29,014 nucleotides of DNA from Desulfobacter curvatus DSM 3379 (GCF_000373985.1 NZ_KB893098.1:1-29014); one strand, 5' to 3'. Counted from the first letter of the stretch, positions 7,685 through 16,405 are shown. The notes: generated by a model from the sequence alone, not told the origin. Translations and numbers: made by a program.

Positions 7685-8545
7685 TTAATAGTTGGATTCC
7701 CAAGGAATATGGGAGCGCAGTTTTTCAGCAATGGGAATTTCTTTATCGGTGATTTTGATAATACCGTCCCCCAGGGCTTTTTCTATTTTTCTTACCGCCC
7801 CCACCAGAGAATGTAGTCCACCTGGCTCAACAGACGCAGCCTGATCGGAGCCATACATGGCACGCCCTAAGGTAATATGCCTCTCAAGAGAACTAATTCC
7901 CATTGCTGTTGCTGCATAAGAAACCGCTAATCCTACCTCATGGCCGCTATAACCAACATTACAATTGTATCGGTCTCTTAAGGTTTTTATACAAGTTAAA
8001 TTAGCATCGGTATCATCCATAGGATAGGTTGAAATACAATGCATTAATTCATAAGGGCAATTGGCTTCACAGAAAATATCAACAGCTTTATCAATTTGTT
8101 TTATCTCACTCATTCCCGTGGAAATGAACGTATGTTTACCTTCGGACGCAACCTCACGCAAGAAATCATCATATATAATCATTGCCGATGCAATTTTATT
8201 ATATTTCAGGTCATATTGGCGGAGAAATTTTTGACTTTCAATATCCCAGGCAGATGCGAACCATATAATTTTCTTTTCCTTGCAATAACGATCAATTTCA
8301 TCATATTCTTTTTTACCAAATTCCAGCCCTTCCTTCTGTTCGCGGAATGTTGTCCCCCAAGGACTTTCTCTCAAGGCATCAAGTTGTTTTTGGGAGTATA
8401 CAATATCAATGGTTCTTTTTTGAAATTTCACAGCATCGCATCCGCAAACAGTTGCGACATCGATAAGTTTTTTAGCTATTTCGATATCTCCATTGTGATT
8501 TATTCCGATTTCAGCGATTATAAAAACATTTTTTTTACTCATCAT
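7685..8545 (-). CDS. neuB: NeuB-family nonulosonic acid synthase (lacks SAF domain)
   Basis: 286 residues. NeuB enzymes condense phosphoenolpyruvate with a six-carbon amino sugar to give a nine-carbon acid. The TIM-barrel domain is complete: AEIGINHNGD near the N-terminus, then CDAVKFQKR, ISTGMSE, NVGYSGHE and ERHITLGRAMYGSDQAAS. Full-length NeuB, LegI and PseI are about 330-350 residues and end in an antifreeze-like SAF domain that closes over the neighbouring subunit's active site. That domain is missing: the frame stops at PWESNY. Short homologues without SAF exist, so this need not be a truncation, but the substrate may differ. Start is ATGATG with GAGGGA upstream. Confidence 0.88.
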   Translation of the reverse strand: MMSKKNVFIIAEIGINHNGDIEIAKKLIDVATVCGCDAVKFQKRTIDIVYSQKQLDALRESPWGTTFREQKEGLEFGKKEYDEIDRYCKEKKIIWFASAWDIESQKFLRQYDLKYNKIASAMIIYDDFLREVASEGKHTFISTGMSEIKQIDKAVDIFCEANCPYELMHCISTYPMDDTDANLTCIKTLRDRYNCNVGYSGHEVGLAVSYAATAMGISSLERHITLGRAMYGSDQAASVEPGGLHSLVGAVRKIEKALGDGIIKITDKEIPIAEKLRSHIPWESNY

Positions 8546-8593
8546 TCCCTCATGTTATTTAATATTATTATTTGTATGCATCGTGATTTGGAT

Positions 8594-9982
8594 TTACAAT
8601 TGCCTGAACCCTCTGAAAGAAACATCATTTTCTAAATATAGAGATTGAGCCGTCTTTAGGTTCCATTTTAATTTTTTCTTAAAATAATCTTTTATCAACA
8701 CGGTATTGGCATCAAGCAGCGCACGATGAAATTCTTCATCTGTTAAGTTGGTGAAATTAACAGCCAGAAGATCTGAATTGACATGTTTGTTTTCGTAAAA
8801 ATCACGGCAATCTTTGAGAAGTCCCTTTTCAATGGCATAGTAATATAAAGGACTGCCTGGATATGGCGTTACCGGCCTGATCGTTCGCATTTCAGAACCG
8901 TCGTTGTATTTTAGGAGAAAATCAACTCCTTTTTGCAATGTTTCCAGGTTTTCACCGATGTTTCCCCAGATGATATTAAGCCCAGGGGAAATGCCGACGG
9001 CGAGTGTGGCTTCAGTTCCCCGGATGATCTGTTTCACAGTCAATGCTTTATTCATATTTTTAAGAATTTGATCATCGACAGCTTCAATGCCGTAATTTAT
9101 AAAAACGCATCCGGATTTTTTCATTAATCTTAGCAGTGCCGGCTCCGCGTAGTTCAAACGCCCATTACACCACCATTTTATGTTTAGTTTAGCCTTAATA
9201 ATGGCCTTGCATATAGATTCGGTTCTGCTTTTTGACGACATCAACAATTCATCTGAAAAAATTATATAATTAATACGATATGTTTCCTTAAGAAAAGAGA
9301 GTTCTGCAACTATACTTTCGTTGCTTCTTGGCCGGAACCCCTTATCCATTCTATAACAGAAATTACAGGAATATGGACATCCTCTTCCAGATAGAACCGG
9401 CAACGAAAAATCTGTTGAAGTTGCCTTGGATTCTTTGACTAAGCGGTAGAATTCAATGGGGAATAATTCGTAGGCCGGTATGGGGATGTTATCAATGTCT
9501 TTAATAAGGTTTCGACGAGGATTCACAATGGTTTTATTTCCATCCCGATAGGCGATTCCTTTAACGCTTGATAAGTTTTTGTGCTTATGATGCGCATTTA
9601 ACAATTCTATGATAGTTTCTTCTCCTTCACCGATAACTATCACATCTGCATTGGTTTTTTCGAAAAAGTATTCCGGTTCTGGAGTTGGTCCATGGCCTCC
9701 TATAATATAGAACGGCCGGTTTTTGGAACAATTGATTGCCTTGGAAAGGGACAGTAGTTTTCGGTATTGATAATAACCGCCAATAATACCTAAACCGATT
9801 ACGTCAAAACGGTTTTTGTTAAGGTATTCGGTCAAATGCTCATCTGGGTAATGGTGGTAATCCTGGCAATAGATTTCTACATCAATATCATTTTGGCGCA
9901 GTACTGCGGCGATATAGGCAGTGCCTTGGGGGAAGTAGGTTACCAGAGATCCATTATCATATACTATTAAAAGGACTCTCAT
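8594..9982 (-). CDS. B12-binding domain radical SAM protein
   Basis: 462 residues. Residues 1-130 form a cobalamin-binding-like Rossmann domain (LLIVYDNGSLVTYFPQGTAY, GLGIIGGYYQYRKLL, IIGGHGPTPEPEYFF). The radical SAM core follows, with GCPYSCNFC (Cys202, Cys206, Cys209) and the GIEAVDDQILKNMNK region usual in this class. Such proteins perform methylations at unactivated carbons or phosphorus, ring rearrangements or desaturations. No substrate can be named. It is the first gene of the minus-strand operon (RBS AAGGAA) and precedes neuB by 48 nt, so it may modify the nonulosonic acid or the LicD-linked substituent. Confidence 0.85.
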   Translation of the reverse strand: MRVLLIVYDNGSLVTYFPQGTAYIAAVLRQNDIDVEIYCQDYHHYPDEHLTEYLNKNRFDVIGLGIIGGYYQYRKLLSLSKAINCSKNRPFYIIGGHGPTPEPEYFFEKTNADVIVIGEGEETIIELLNAHHKHKNLSSVKGIAYRDGNKTIVNPRRNLIKDIDNIPIPAYELFPIEFYRLVKESKATSTDFSLPVLSGRGCPYSCNFCYRMDKGFRPRSNESIVAELSFLKETYRINYIIFSDELLMSSKSRTESICKAIIKAKLNIKWWCNGRLNYAEPALLRLMKKSGCVFINYGIEAVDDQILKNMNKALTVKQIIRGTEATLAVGISPGLNIIWGNIGENLETLQKGVDFLLKYNDGSEMRTIRPVTPYPGSPLYYYAIEKGLLKDCRDFYENKHVNSDLLAVNFTNLTDEEFHRALLDANTVLIKDYFKKKLKWNLKTAQSLYLENDVSFRGFRQL

Positions 9983-10048
9983 AATTATTGATTCCTTGTA
10001 TCAAAATACACATTATTTAACCATATATTACGATATTTTTTTGTTGCC

Positions 10049-10078
10049 ATAGAATTTAACTCTATGAGTTATTGTCAA
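10049..10078 (-). promoter_or_regulatory. Candidate promoter with overlapping dyad for the 9982-493 operon
   Basis: Read on the minus strand, a perfect -35 box TTGACA (10073-10078) is followed after 18 nt by TTCTAT (10049-10054), a weak -10. The spacer and -10 contain an inverted repeat, CATAGA and TCTATG around 7 nt (10048-10066), which could be an operator. It is about 70 nt upstream of the first gene. The good -35 and its position support it; the poor -10 keeps confidence low. Confidence 0.35.
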
Positions 10079-10139
10079 ATGTTGAGTTTTAAATCAATCG
10101 GCATTCCTTTCCTCCACTCCATCTACAAACTTAATCCCT

Positions 10140-11345
10140 TCAATCACTAACCGTGATTTTTTCATAGTGATGCAGCCTATTCCATCTTTTTTCTGTTGAC
10201 CGACACAACTTGAACGCCATCAAAAGCACGATTGTTGAAGAGAAACAGCCTCTGACCTTTGCGGTTTTTAACCGAACTGTTGCAAATATGGACTCAATTG
10301 GGTTGTAGGTGCGAATATGGTGCCAATATTCTGCCGGGAAATTGTAAAAATTCAGCAACGCTTCCTAATCCTTTACCAAACATTTGACCGCATTGGGGTA
10401 CTTGGCTTCGTGTGTGTTTATAATGCTGTTAAATGCCTTTTTCGCATCCGTCTTGGTCGGTACCTGCCATATTTCATGCAAATCTGCTTTGGCTTTTAAC
10501 TGAACTGATTTGGGGAATTTGTTTTTATATATTAGCTGTGTTATGCACTCAGTGCCGCTGCCATTTCGTGGATGGATATGCTTTGAGAACCGCGTTCCAA
10601 AGTCAAGGACACCATCACCAATGGCCAACTTCAGGTCTTGTTCTATTCCCTGTCGTTTTAGGCCATAAAAAAAAGATAACCATGACTGCTCATTCTCCCG
10701 GTAGCCCCATTCAAGAGCAAGAAGCTCTTTATAATCGTCTTCTGTTGCCCCAATGATTACCAATATGCACTGCCTATCATCCATTCTGAAATTGCAATAG
10801 CCCCAATCAGCCCATGTACAGACCTGTTTTTTCCAGGACAGACCTCGCCCCTGCCACTCCTTATATTCGTTTTCCCATACAGTCTTTAAACGGCTCATGG
10901 TCGTAGCGGACAGACCTGGTGCCATCTATCCCTGCCAAGGCCCACAACGCTTCAGAAAAATCACTGATAGAAACGCCTTTCAAATAAAGCCAGGGTATTA
11001 ATACTTCCATTGTTTTTGTTTTTCGAAGGTACGCTGGTAGTATGGATGAACGGAATCTGATTTTATCACCCTCAACGGCTTTACTTTTATCCCTTGCTCT
11101 GGGTACCTTTACACGGACTGGCCCTATCCCTGTCTGGATATCACGTTCCGGCAGATAACCGTTGCGTGTTACCCGTTTATGGCCGGAAGGATCAACAAGT
11201 TCAGAATATTTTTCTATGAATTCGTTGATTTCGGCCTCCAAAGCTGTCGCCAGCAATTATCTGGCCCCTTCCCTTAGGATTTTAGTAATAGGTCGTCAAT
11301 AAAACTATCTGGGTTTTTCAGATCCAATACGTTATTTTTAGCCAT
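10140..11345 (-). pseudogene. IS256-family (Mutator-type) transposase, inactivated
   Basis: Pieces of one IS256-type transposase lie in order on the minus strand. The original ATG is at 11345 (MAKNNVLDLKNPDSFIDDLL). A one-base deletion and an in-frame TAA follow at about 11260-11280. The next piece (LATALEAEINEFIEKYSEL, then RNGYLPERDIQTG and VKVPRARDKS) runs to about 10920, where a single-base deletion shifts frame. The catalytic region continues (PGLSATTMSRLK, LAIGDGVLDFG) to an in-frame TAG at 10365-10367. The family-typical end (WHHIRTYNPIESIFATVR) follows to the stop at 10140. At least four lesions, so it cannot make active transposase without help. I did not find convincing terminal inverted repeats. 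Confidence 0.85.
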
Positions 11346-11364
11346 GGTGTGTGTATCCTTTTGT

Positions 11365-11390
11365 TTTGTTGAACGAAACCGCTCTCGCGG
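11365..11390 (-). repeat. Hairpin repeat copy 1 (CCGC..GCGG followed by GTTCAACAAA)
   Basis: On the minus strand, 19 nt before the old IS256 ATG, CCGC and GCGG flank a GAGA loop and are followed by TTTCGTTCAACAAA. A near-identical 25-nt copy lies at 19545-19569 on the plus strand (one gap and one mismatch). It may be part of the IS leader or an independent dispersed repeat. Confidence 0.5.
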
Positions 11391-11473
11391 TGGAAAACCC
11401 CAAAGTTATGTATACTCTTAAGTAGTGGGATCAGAAGGGGGATCCCAAATATCAATAATTAAAGGAGTATACC

Positions 11474-11575
11474 ATGATCGCATCCAAAGTAAACCGTTTT
11501 AACAAACTCTATGAACGCCATTTAAAAACCCTTAGGGCTCACTCAAAAATAACTTCACATTTTCGAAGAACTTAG
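11474..11575 (+). pseudogene. N-terminal remnant of a tyrosine recombinase (transposon integrase)
   Basis: 33 codons from an ATG with a good RBS (AAAGGAG at 11461-11467) to a TAG. The start, MIASKVNRFNKLYERHLKTL, resembles the N-terminal SAM-like arm of XerC-type integrases carried by transposons of anaerobic proteobacteria. Resemblance ends after about 21 residues and the catalytic R-H-R-Y domain is missing, so the gene is cut off, probably by the adjacent IS3-type debris. A 7-bp stem with 8-nt loop (TGGGATC / GATCCCA, 11426-11447) lies in its leader. Family call from memory. Confidence 0.5.
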
Positions 11576-11599
11576 CTTGTAATTCCAATCCGAATGTTT

Positions 11600-11680
11600 T
11601 TATCTACCTTTTAGGTCTTCTGCTGCAACCTGCGCCTTAAATTTTGCCGAAAAATGTCTTCTTTTAACCTTCATTCCCAT
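11600..11680 (-). pseudogene. N-terminal remnant of an IS3-family OrfA
   Basis: 26 codons from an ATG (AAAGGA a few bases upstream) to a TAA. MGMKVKRRHFSAKFKAQVA followed by AEDLKGR matches the start of the helix-turn-helix OrfA protein of IS3-family elements (typically KRRxFSAEFKAKVALEALKG). It stops inside the first helix-turn-helix and no orfB sequence is visible, so the element is a fragment. The sequence between it and the tyrosine-recombinase remnant (11576-11599) holds nothing I recognise. Confidence 0.55.
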
Positions 11681-11731
11681 GCGTCCTTTATTATCATTTT
11701 CAGGACGTGAATTCCACTTTGGCTCGTGGTC

Positions 11732-12457
11732 TTAAATTCGGCGGGGCGCACATTTTCGTACAAAGACAATAGAAGGGGTGATAGTGATGCTTTCAAATCT
11801 GGACGCTCTAGTTGGTTTTCCTTTCAGATTCCTTCTCGTTACGTCATGCGCTCCCTGTTCATCTACTAACTGTTTGATAAAACCAACCATCCCATAACTG
11901 TGGCATCGCATAGGGATTTTCCGGCGCAATTTCCTTGCGATCTTCAACCAGGGTGGATCCGGCGCGGGACGTGACCGATGATACGACTCAAGGTTAAGGC
12001 ACTTGCCATCGGGCCAATCATCCCAATAACCCGTCCCCCAGTCTTCGATTACATAGAGCCCATTATGCTTGAGGTGATTTTCGAATAAATGCCAAAATGC
12101 TTTTTTGCTGTATTCACCGATATGCGAGGCATCATCAATAATGATGTCAAATCCGTCGGGGGCAATTTCACTTGCAACGAAGGAGAGGAATTTGGGGTCT
12201 GTCTGGCTTCCTTCGTAAAGATGAACGCGTTCGGTCGGTTTGAAGCCCTTGGGAAGGTTGATGTCGATGCCCACAATAGTTCCCAGGCGAAAATAGTCTC
12301 GCCAAAGCAGGAGAGAACCACCTCGATGAACTCCCAGTTCAAGCAGAACCAGTTCCTTTTCGAGCCAAGGCTCAAGAATGTGGTCGTATCGCTCAAGGTA
12401 ATGATTGGCTATCTTGTCTGAATCGTATTGGTCTAAAAGTAATTCTAATCTTCGCAC
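11732..12457 (-). CDS. MycE/ElmMI-like sugar O-methyltransferase
   Basis: 241 residues from a GTG at 12457, chosen because AAGGAG lies just upstream; a TTG at 12517 would add 20 residues but has no ribosome site. SAM motif LLELGVHRGGSL at 38-49, then DIIIDDASH (104-112) and EDWGTGYW (138-145), are the SAM- and Mg-binding segments of the macrolide-sugar O-methyltransferase family (MycE, tetracenomycin-rhamnose methyltransferases), often found in O-antigen loci. Probable role: O-methylation of a sugar hydroxyl. Unlike the AT-rich neighbours, this gene is visibly richer in G and C, suggesting a separate origin. It sits between IS debris and the glycosyltransferase block. Confidence 0.85.
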   Translation of the reverse strand: MRRLELLLDQYDSDKIANHYLERYDHILEPWLEKELVLLELGVHRGGSLLLWRDYFRLGTIVGIDINLPKGFKPTERVHLYEGSQTDPKFLSFVASEIAPDGFDIIIDDASHIGEYSKKAFWHLFENHLKHNGLYVIEDWGTGYWDDWPDGKCLNLESYHRSRPAPDPPWLKIARKLRRKIPMRCHSYGMVGFIKQLVDEQGAHDVTRRNLKGKPTRASRFESITITPSIVFVRKCAPRRI

Positions 12458-12639
12458 GTCGTCTCTCCTTCTTCCCAACCATTTATTATCAGGTAAATTT
12501 GCATTGATAATAGACAATTTTAATACTTATCGCAGCAACGGATTAAAGGTAAATTTAATTGGAGGTTAAACCTCTTCAGTCGAAAAAGGCAACAATCAAT
12601 TTTATGGACTATTAGATTTTTTCAAAAAATTGAAGATGA

Positions 12640-13833
12640 TTAGTTCAAAAAGAAAAAGCCTTGTTTTTCTATAACCGGTTTCTGCCAGAAAATTTTATTT
12701 TTCTCTACTCCCATACTTAATAGCTGTTCATTTATTGTATTCGCTATTTTTTCATCATTCATGGCAATCACTACTTTATCGAACGATACGAGTTCCTTAA
12801 TTTTTTCTGGAGGAAAAACGTTCAGACCGTTTTGAACGGCGGGTTCAGGCGAACTATCTATCCATAGAGATATCTTGCAATAATGAGATGCCTGATAATA
12901 ATACGATTGGCCTACACTTCCCGCACCCCAAAGAATAATAGCACTATTTTTTTCAATATGCCTGTATGGGAACAGATACATCGCACTTGTTTTTAATCCA
13001 AGTTGTTTTTTTAGTGAAACTACACTCAACCATTGGATAAAGGCTTCTAGTTGTTCATGTAGTATACCTGTTGGCTCGTTCTTCAAAAAGCAGCTTTCAA
13101 GTTGGTTCCGCAATAGGAAAATTTGATGTAACTCATCAGTTCTTCTGCCACGCATTGTTGAATCAGATCGTATCCTATAATGGTAGTAGCATTTATCGGT
13201 GACATATACTTTTTTAGCATTAAGAACACATGGATATACGCACGCAACATCTTCATTTATTTGGAGTTGATCATCAACTTTGAATTGATTTTGAATAAGA
13301 AGTTCTTTTTCATATAGCTTACTACAGCCGCTTGAAACAATACCATCTAAAAAACTTTCTGATTGAAATTTAAACATATTGGGATAAATAATATCTTTTA
13401 AATTCTTACCAGAATAAATGCCTTTGGGAATTCGATTTTTAACTTCAACAGAAACTTGATCTTCCTCTTCTTTTATATATCCACACGCGATAAAATCAGC
13501 TTGATGTTGAATCGCTAACTTCATCAACCCTTCATACATATCAAGATCGATCCAATCATCCGGATCAACATATCCAACATGGCTTCCTGAAGCAACTTCC
13601 AACCCCTTTTTTTTGGCGCTTACTTGTCCGCCATTTTTTTTGTGTATTACTTTAACTCTGAGATCTGCACTTTGATAAAAATCACATAATTCTCCAGATC
13701 TATCTGTTGAGCCGTCATTAACTAGAATAATTTCAAGATTTCGGTATGTTTGCCCCAAAACACTTTCCATACAGCGATGAATGTAAGGTGCTACATTATA
13801 CACTGGTATTATTATAGAAATTAGTTTGTCCAA
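12640..13833 (-). CDS. Family 2 glycosyltransferase with C-terminal Rossmann-like module
   Basis: About 397 residues from a TTG at 13833. The frame also has an ATG at 13881, but that start lacks a ribosome site and overlaps the upstream gene by 61 nt, whereas GGAAGGAAG precedes the TTG. From the TTG, the GT-A fold starts at once (ISIIIPVYNVAPYIHRCMES) with NDGSTDRSG and the DxD-type YVDPDDW. The C-terminal 95 residues are a separate Rossmann-like module: IILWGAGSVGQ, then a WIDSSPE acidic strand end and VVIAMND. Cytosolic, transferring one sugar from an NDP- or lipid-linked donor during repeat-unit assembly; the sugar is unknown. Last gene of the 19322-12640 block. Confidence 0.85.
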   Translation of the reverse strand: MDKLISIIIPVYNVAPYIHRCMESVLGQTYRNLEIILVNDGSTDRSGELCDFYQSADLRVKVIHKKNGGQVSAKKKGLEVASGSHVGYVDPDDWIDLDMYEGLMKLAIQHQADFIACGYIKEEEDQVSVEVKNRIPKGIYSGKNLKDIIYPNMFKFQSESFLDGIVSSGCSKLYEKELLIQNQFKVDDQLQINEDVACVYPCVLNAKKVYVTDKCYYHYRIRSDSTMRGRRTDELHQIFLLRNQLESCFLKNEPTGILHEQLEAFIQWLSVVSLKKQLGLKTSAMYLFPYRHIEKNSAIILWGAGSVGQSYYYQASHYCKISLWIDSSPEPAVQNGLNVFPPEKIKELVSFDKVVIAMNDEKIANTINEQLLSMGVEKNKIFWQKPVIEKQGFFFLN

Positions 13834-15104
13834 ATCGCAATCCGTCTTCCTTCCATGAATAAATTTCGAAATGGATACCATACATGCATTTGGCTACAGT
13901 AGCTGACTACCTCTTTAGCATATTCTGGCTTTAGTGCAACAAGGATACAAGCCTTTTCCGATTTACAGGGAAGCTCAGAACGATAATAAACGGGAACATT
14001 TAGGTCTATTTCCCTTTTTTTATATCCATCGGTCACAAGAAAACCGGTTATATTAATGCCATTATTATTTAATGTTTTGTAAACCATCTTGCCATAACGC
14101 CCTGCCCCATAGACGAAGATTTTCTTCCCGTTTAAATATGCATTTTTGATATTCTTAACTACGGGTGCAAAACCTAAATTGTCTGCTAAGGATTTCAGTT
14201 TTCTTATTTGTTCAGTATACATCTTATTAGGGTCAAGTCTTTTATACAATTGTTCCACGGGTTCATCAAAGCCGTATGCTTCCATCATTAAAATTGCCAC
14301 CCTATATTGCTCAATACGTTTTAATAACGGAACCGAAAACTCTCCCTGTGTTTGCACATTAAATGTCTCAAATAAGTATAGCATTTTGATTGCGTGAATT
14401 TGATTGTTCGCATTACTATTTCGTATATTGTTAGTCCATGAAGTTGAATGTAAGAATCTGTATACCGACATAATGCTTTCTGAATAATAGATACTGCCTT
14501 TCGTTAGAAATTGAAAATACATGGGGTAATCTGGAACCGACGCCTGGAAAAAATAATCCTCTATGTTTTTAAAATGTTCAAACCTGCAAAACATAGACGT
14601 AGTATGAGGCAGTGAGTTAAATATAGACAATGCTCTTTCACCTTGATACTCTCCTGTAGTTATATTTTGATGGTTTAATACTCTTTGGCCCGTTGACTCA
14701 TTCTCACGGTATACATTATGGACAGCTAAAGAACAATTCGGATGATTTTCCATATATTCAAACTGAATTTGCAGTTTTTGATCGTTAATCCAATAATCAT
14801 CACCTTCACAAAATGCCACATACTTTCCTTTGACTTGTGGGAATATGTATCTATAGTAAATACCAAATACTTCACCTTGAGAGAACTGATTTGTCTCTTG
14901 CCCAATCAGCTTTATAATTTCAGGATATTTTTCTACATATTCCTTTACAATTTTGGGTGTGTCATCTGTAGAAGCATCATCGTGTACAATTATTTCAAAT
15001 GGGAACGTAGTTTTTTGCATTAAAAAACTGTCCAATGCTTTCGCAATATATTTATGATGGTTATACGTAAGACAACAGATAGAAACCATAATCTCGCCTC
15101 TCAT
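13821..15104 (-). CDS. Family 2 glycosyltransferase with C-terminal Rossmann-like module
   Basis: 427 residues. GT-A domain at 6-250: VSICCLTYNHHKYIAKALDS, HDDASTDDTP (41-50) and the nucleotide/metal-binding CEGDDYW (99-105), typical of WcaA-like family 2 enzymes. Residues 327-415 form the shared module (KIFVYGAGRYGKMVY, then CILVALKPEYAKEVV). The start at 15104 has AGGTGA 8 nt upstream; an internal ATG at 15089 preceded by GAGGCGAG is an alternative. Its 3' end overlaps the next glycosyltransferase slightly. Upstream there are 169 nt without a gene, containing a palindrome, so it could have its own promoter. Confidence 0.88.
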   Translation of the reverse strand: MRGEIMVSICCLTYNHHKYIAKALDSFLMQKTTFPFEIIVHDDASTDDTPKIVKEYVEKYPEIIKLIGQETNQFSQGEVFGIYYRYIFPQVKGKYVAFCEGDDYWINDQKLQIQFEYMENHPNCSLAVHNVYRENESTGQRVLNHQNITTGEYQGERALSIFNSLPHTTSMFCRFEHFKNIEDYFFQASVPDYPMYFQFLTKGSIYYSESIMSVYRFLHSTSWTNNIRNSNANNQIHAIKMLYLFETFNVQTQGEFSVPLLKRIEQYRVAILMMEAYGFDEPVEQLYKRLDPNKMYTEQIRKLKSLADNLGFAPVVKNIKNAYLNGKKIFVYGAGRYGKMVYKTLNNNGINITGFLVTDGYKKREIDLNVPVYYRSELPCKSEKACILVALKPEYAKEVVSYCSQMHVWYPFRNLFMEGRRIAIWTN

Positions 15105-15136
15105 AAACTACGTCACCTATTAACTTTATATATTTT

Positions 15137-15150
15137 AAAGAATATTCTTT
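15137..15150. promoter_or_regulatory. Perfect 14-bp palindrome upstream of a glycosyltransferase gene
   Basis: AAAGAATATTCTTT is a perfect palindrome 33 nt upstream of the 15104 start, in an AT-rich stretch with TATATA/TATAAA on the minus strand as a possible -10. It could be an operator; chance is also possible in such AT-rich DNA. Confidence 0.25.
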
Positions 15151-15273
15151 AGCATTGTTAATTTTCAGGGAAACTGAACAAAAACTATTCATATGGGAGT
15201 GTTCAGAATTTTTTTACAGACTTCCGTTTTTTAATTCCAAGTCAAAATAGACAATTCTGACGACTTCAGCATA

Positions 15274-16380
15274 TTATGCTCTTCTTTTAATGCTATTCAA
15301 TACGTCCCAGTCCTTTTTTATGCGTTGTGTGTCTTCTTCCTGAGCCCATGACCCCTCATGTAAATGCATCATAAATGTATCTTCAGTGATTTGCTGTTTC
15401 CCGGTTCTTGGATTAAATCCAGATAATACTTTTTCTGGATAAATAGTTATATCTCCAATTCTTTGATACTTACCATTATTAATATATCCTAAATTATTAA
15501 AATATTTTTTTGTAAAATAAGGAGATACTAATTGCTTATTTATAATTCCTTCAAACGAAAACTTAATAGCGTCATATGCTTTATACAGGTCTAAAAATAC
15601 AGGCATCTTTTTAATGGCCCCAAAACCTGAGCCTAAATTAATTTTTTTTGATATTTCTATACCCATAAACGCTTTTTGATATAATAAATCATCTAAATTT
15701 CTAACTACCGTTACATCAGTATCCAGATAAATCCCTCCATGATTATATATAATATCTGGTCTTGCTACATCAGCAACAAAGGCCCATTGCTTATTTTCAT
15801 ATGCTTTTCTCATGAATTCATTCTTGCTTATATCATAATTATCTTCTGACCATTCTATGATGTCATAATCTGGGCAATGCGTTTTCCATGATTCTATGCA
15901 ACTCAAGTTAAGTCTTGTCTTTTCCCCTCTACCAAACCAGCAATAATGTATTATTTTAGGAATTATCGGAGTATCTGTTATTCTTAATGTATCAGGCAGG
16001 TTTTCAGTATAATAACTATTATCACTATTTGATAATATCAAACCATAATAATAGCATTCTTTGTCATTAAAAATTTTGTAATTATTTACCTGAGCTATTA
16101 TCTCTCTGAAGTATGTTGTTGTGATTATATATTCATAATGTAGATATTTTTCATCGGTTACAAAAGTCTCCATGCTTATAACCCTAATCTTATGATTATG
16201 AATTTCAACGTATGTATCATTCAAATCCTTATTATTATCAACAACCGCATCAATATAATTCAGTATCCCCTTACCTTCAAAGGCATCAACAAAATTTCTG
16301 AAAGCTTTTCCTGCTCCAAAACAAACGATTTTTTTATCTTTATCAATGATATCTTTGTAGCTTTTATCAACTAATTTCAC
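15274..16380 (-). CDS. Family 32 glycosyltransferase with N-terminal Rossmann-like module
   Basis: 368 residues from the GTG at 16380, which has AAAGGA upstream; a TTG at 16401 in the same frame would add 7 residues. Here the Rossmann-like module is N-terminal (about 16-118: KIVCFGAGKAFRNFV, AVVDNNKD, YIITTTYFREI). The catalytic domain follows (about 140-365) with IPKIIHYCWFGRG, the capsular-synthesis/OCH1-type GT32 opening, and the DxD motif GGIYLDTDVTV (DTD at about 220-222). GT32 enzymes commonly add Man, Gal or Glc residues to surface glycans. The reversed module order compared with its neighbours argues for an independent, mobile domain. Confidence 0.88.
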   Translation of the reverse strand: MKLVDKSYKDIIDKDKKIVCFGAGKAFRNFVDAFEGKGILNYIDAVVDNNKDLNDTYVEIHNHKIRVISMETFVTDEKYLHYEYIITTTYFREIIAQVNNYKIFNDKECYYYGLILSNSDNSYYTENLPDTLRITDTPIIPKIIHYCWFGRGEKTRLNLSCIESWKTHCPDYDIIEWSEDNYDISKNEFMRKAYENKQWAFVADVARPDIIYNHGGIYLDTDVTVVRNLDDLLYQKAFMGIEISKKINLGSGFGAIKKMPVFLDLYKAYDAIKFSFEGIINKQLVSPYFTKKYFNNLGYINNGKYQRIGDITIYPEKVLSGFNPRTGKQQITEDTFMMHLHEGSWAQEEDTQRIKKDWDVLNSIKRRA

Positions 16381-16405
16381 ACCACGCCATCCTTTCTGCA
16401 ACTGG

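Noticed and set aside
8096..8635. A 179-codon open frame on the plus strand opposite neuB
   Set aside because: Antisense to a clear NeuB gene, no ribosome site and no family resemblance; a shadow frame.
12049..12421. Open frames on both strands of 110-115 codons
   Set aside because: Alternative frames of the MycE-like methyltransferase, where the SAM motifs fix the real frame.
12562..12574. GAGGTTAAACCTC palindrome as terminator of the glycosyltransferase block
   Set aside because: The stem is very short with almost no loop and no T-run follows on the minus strand.
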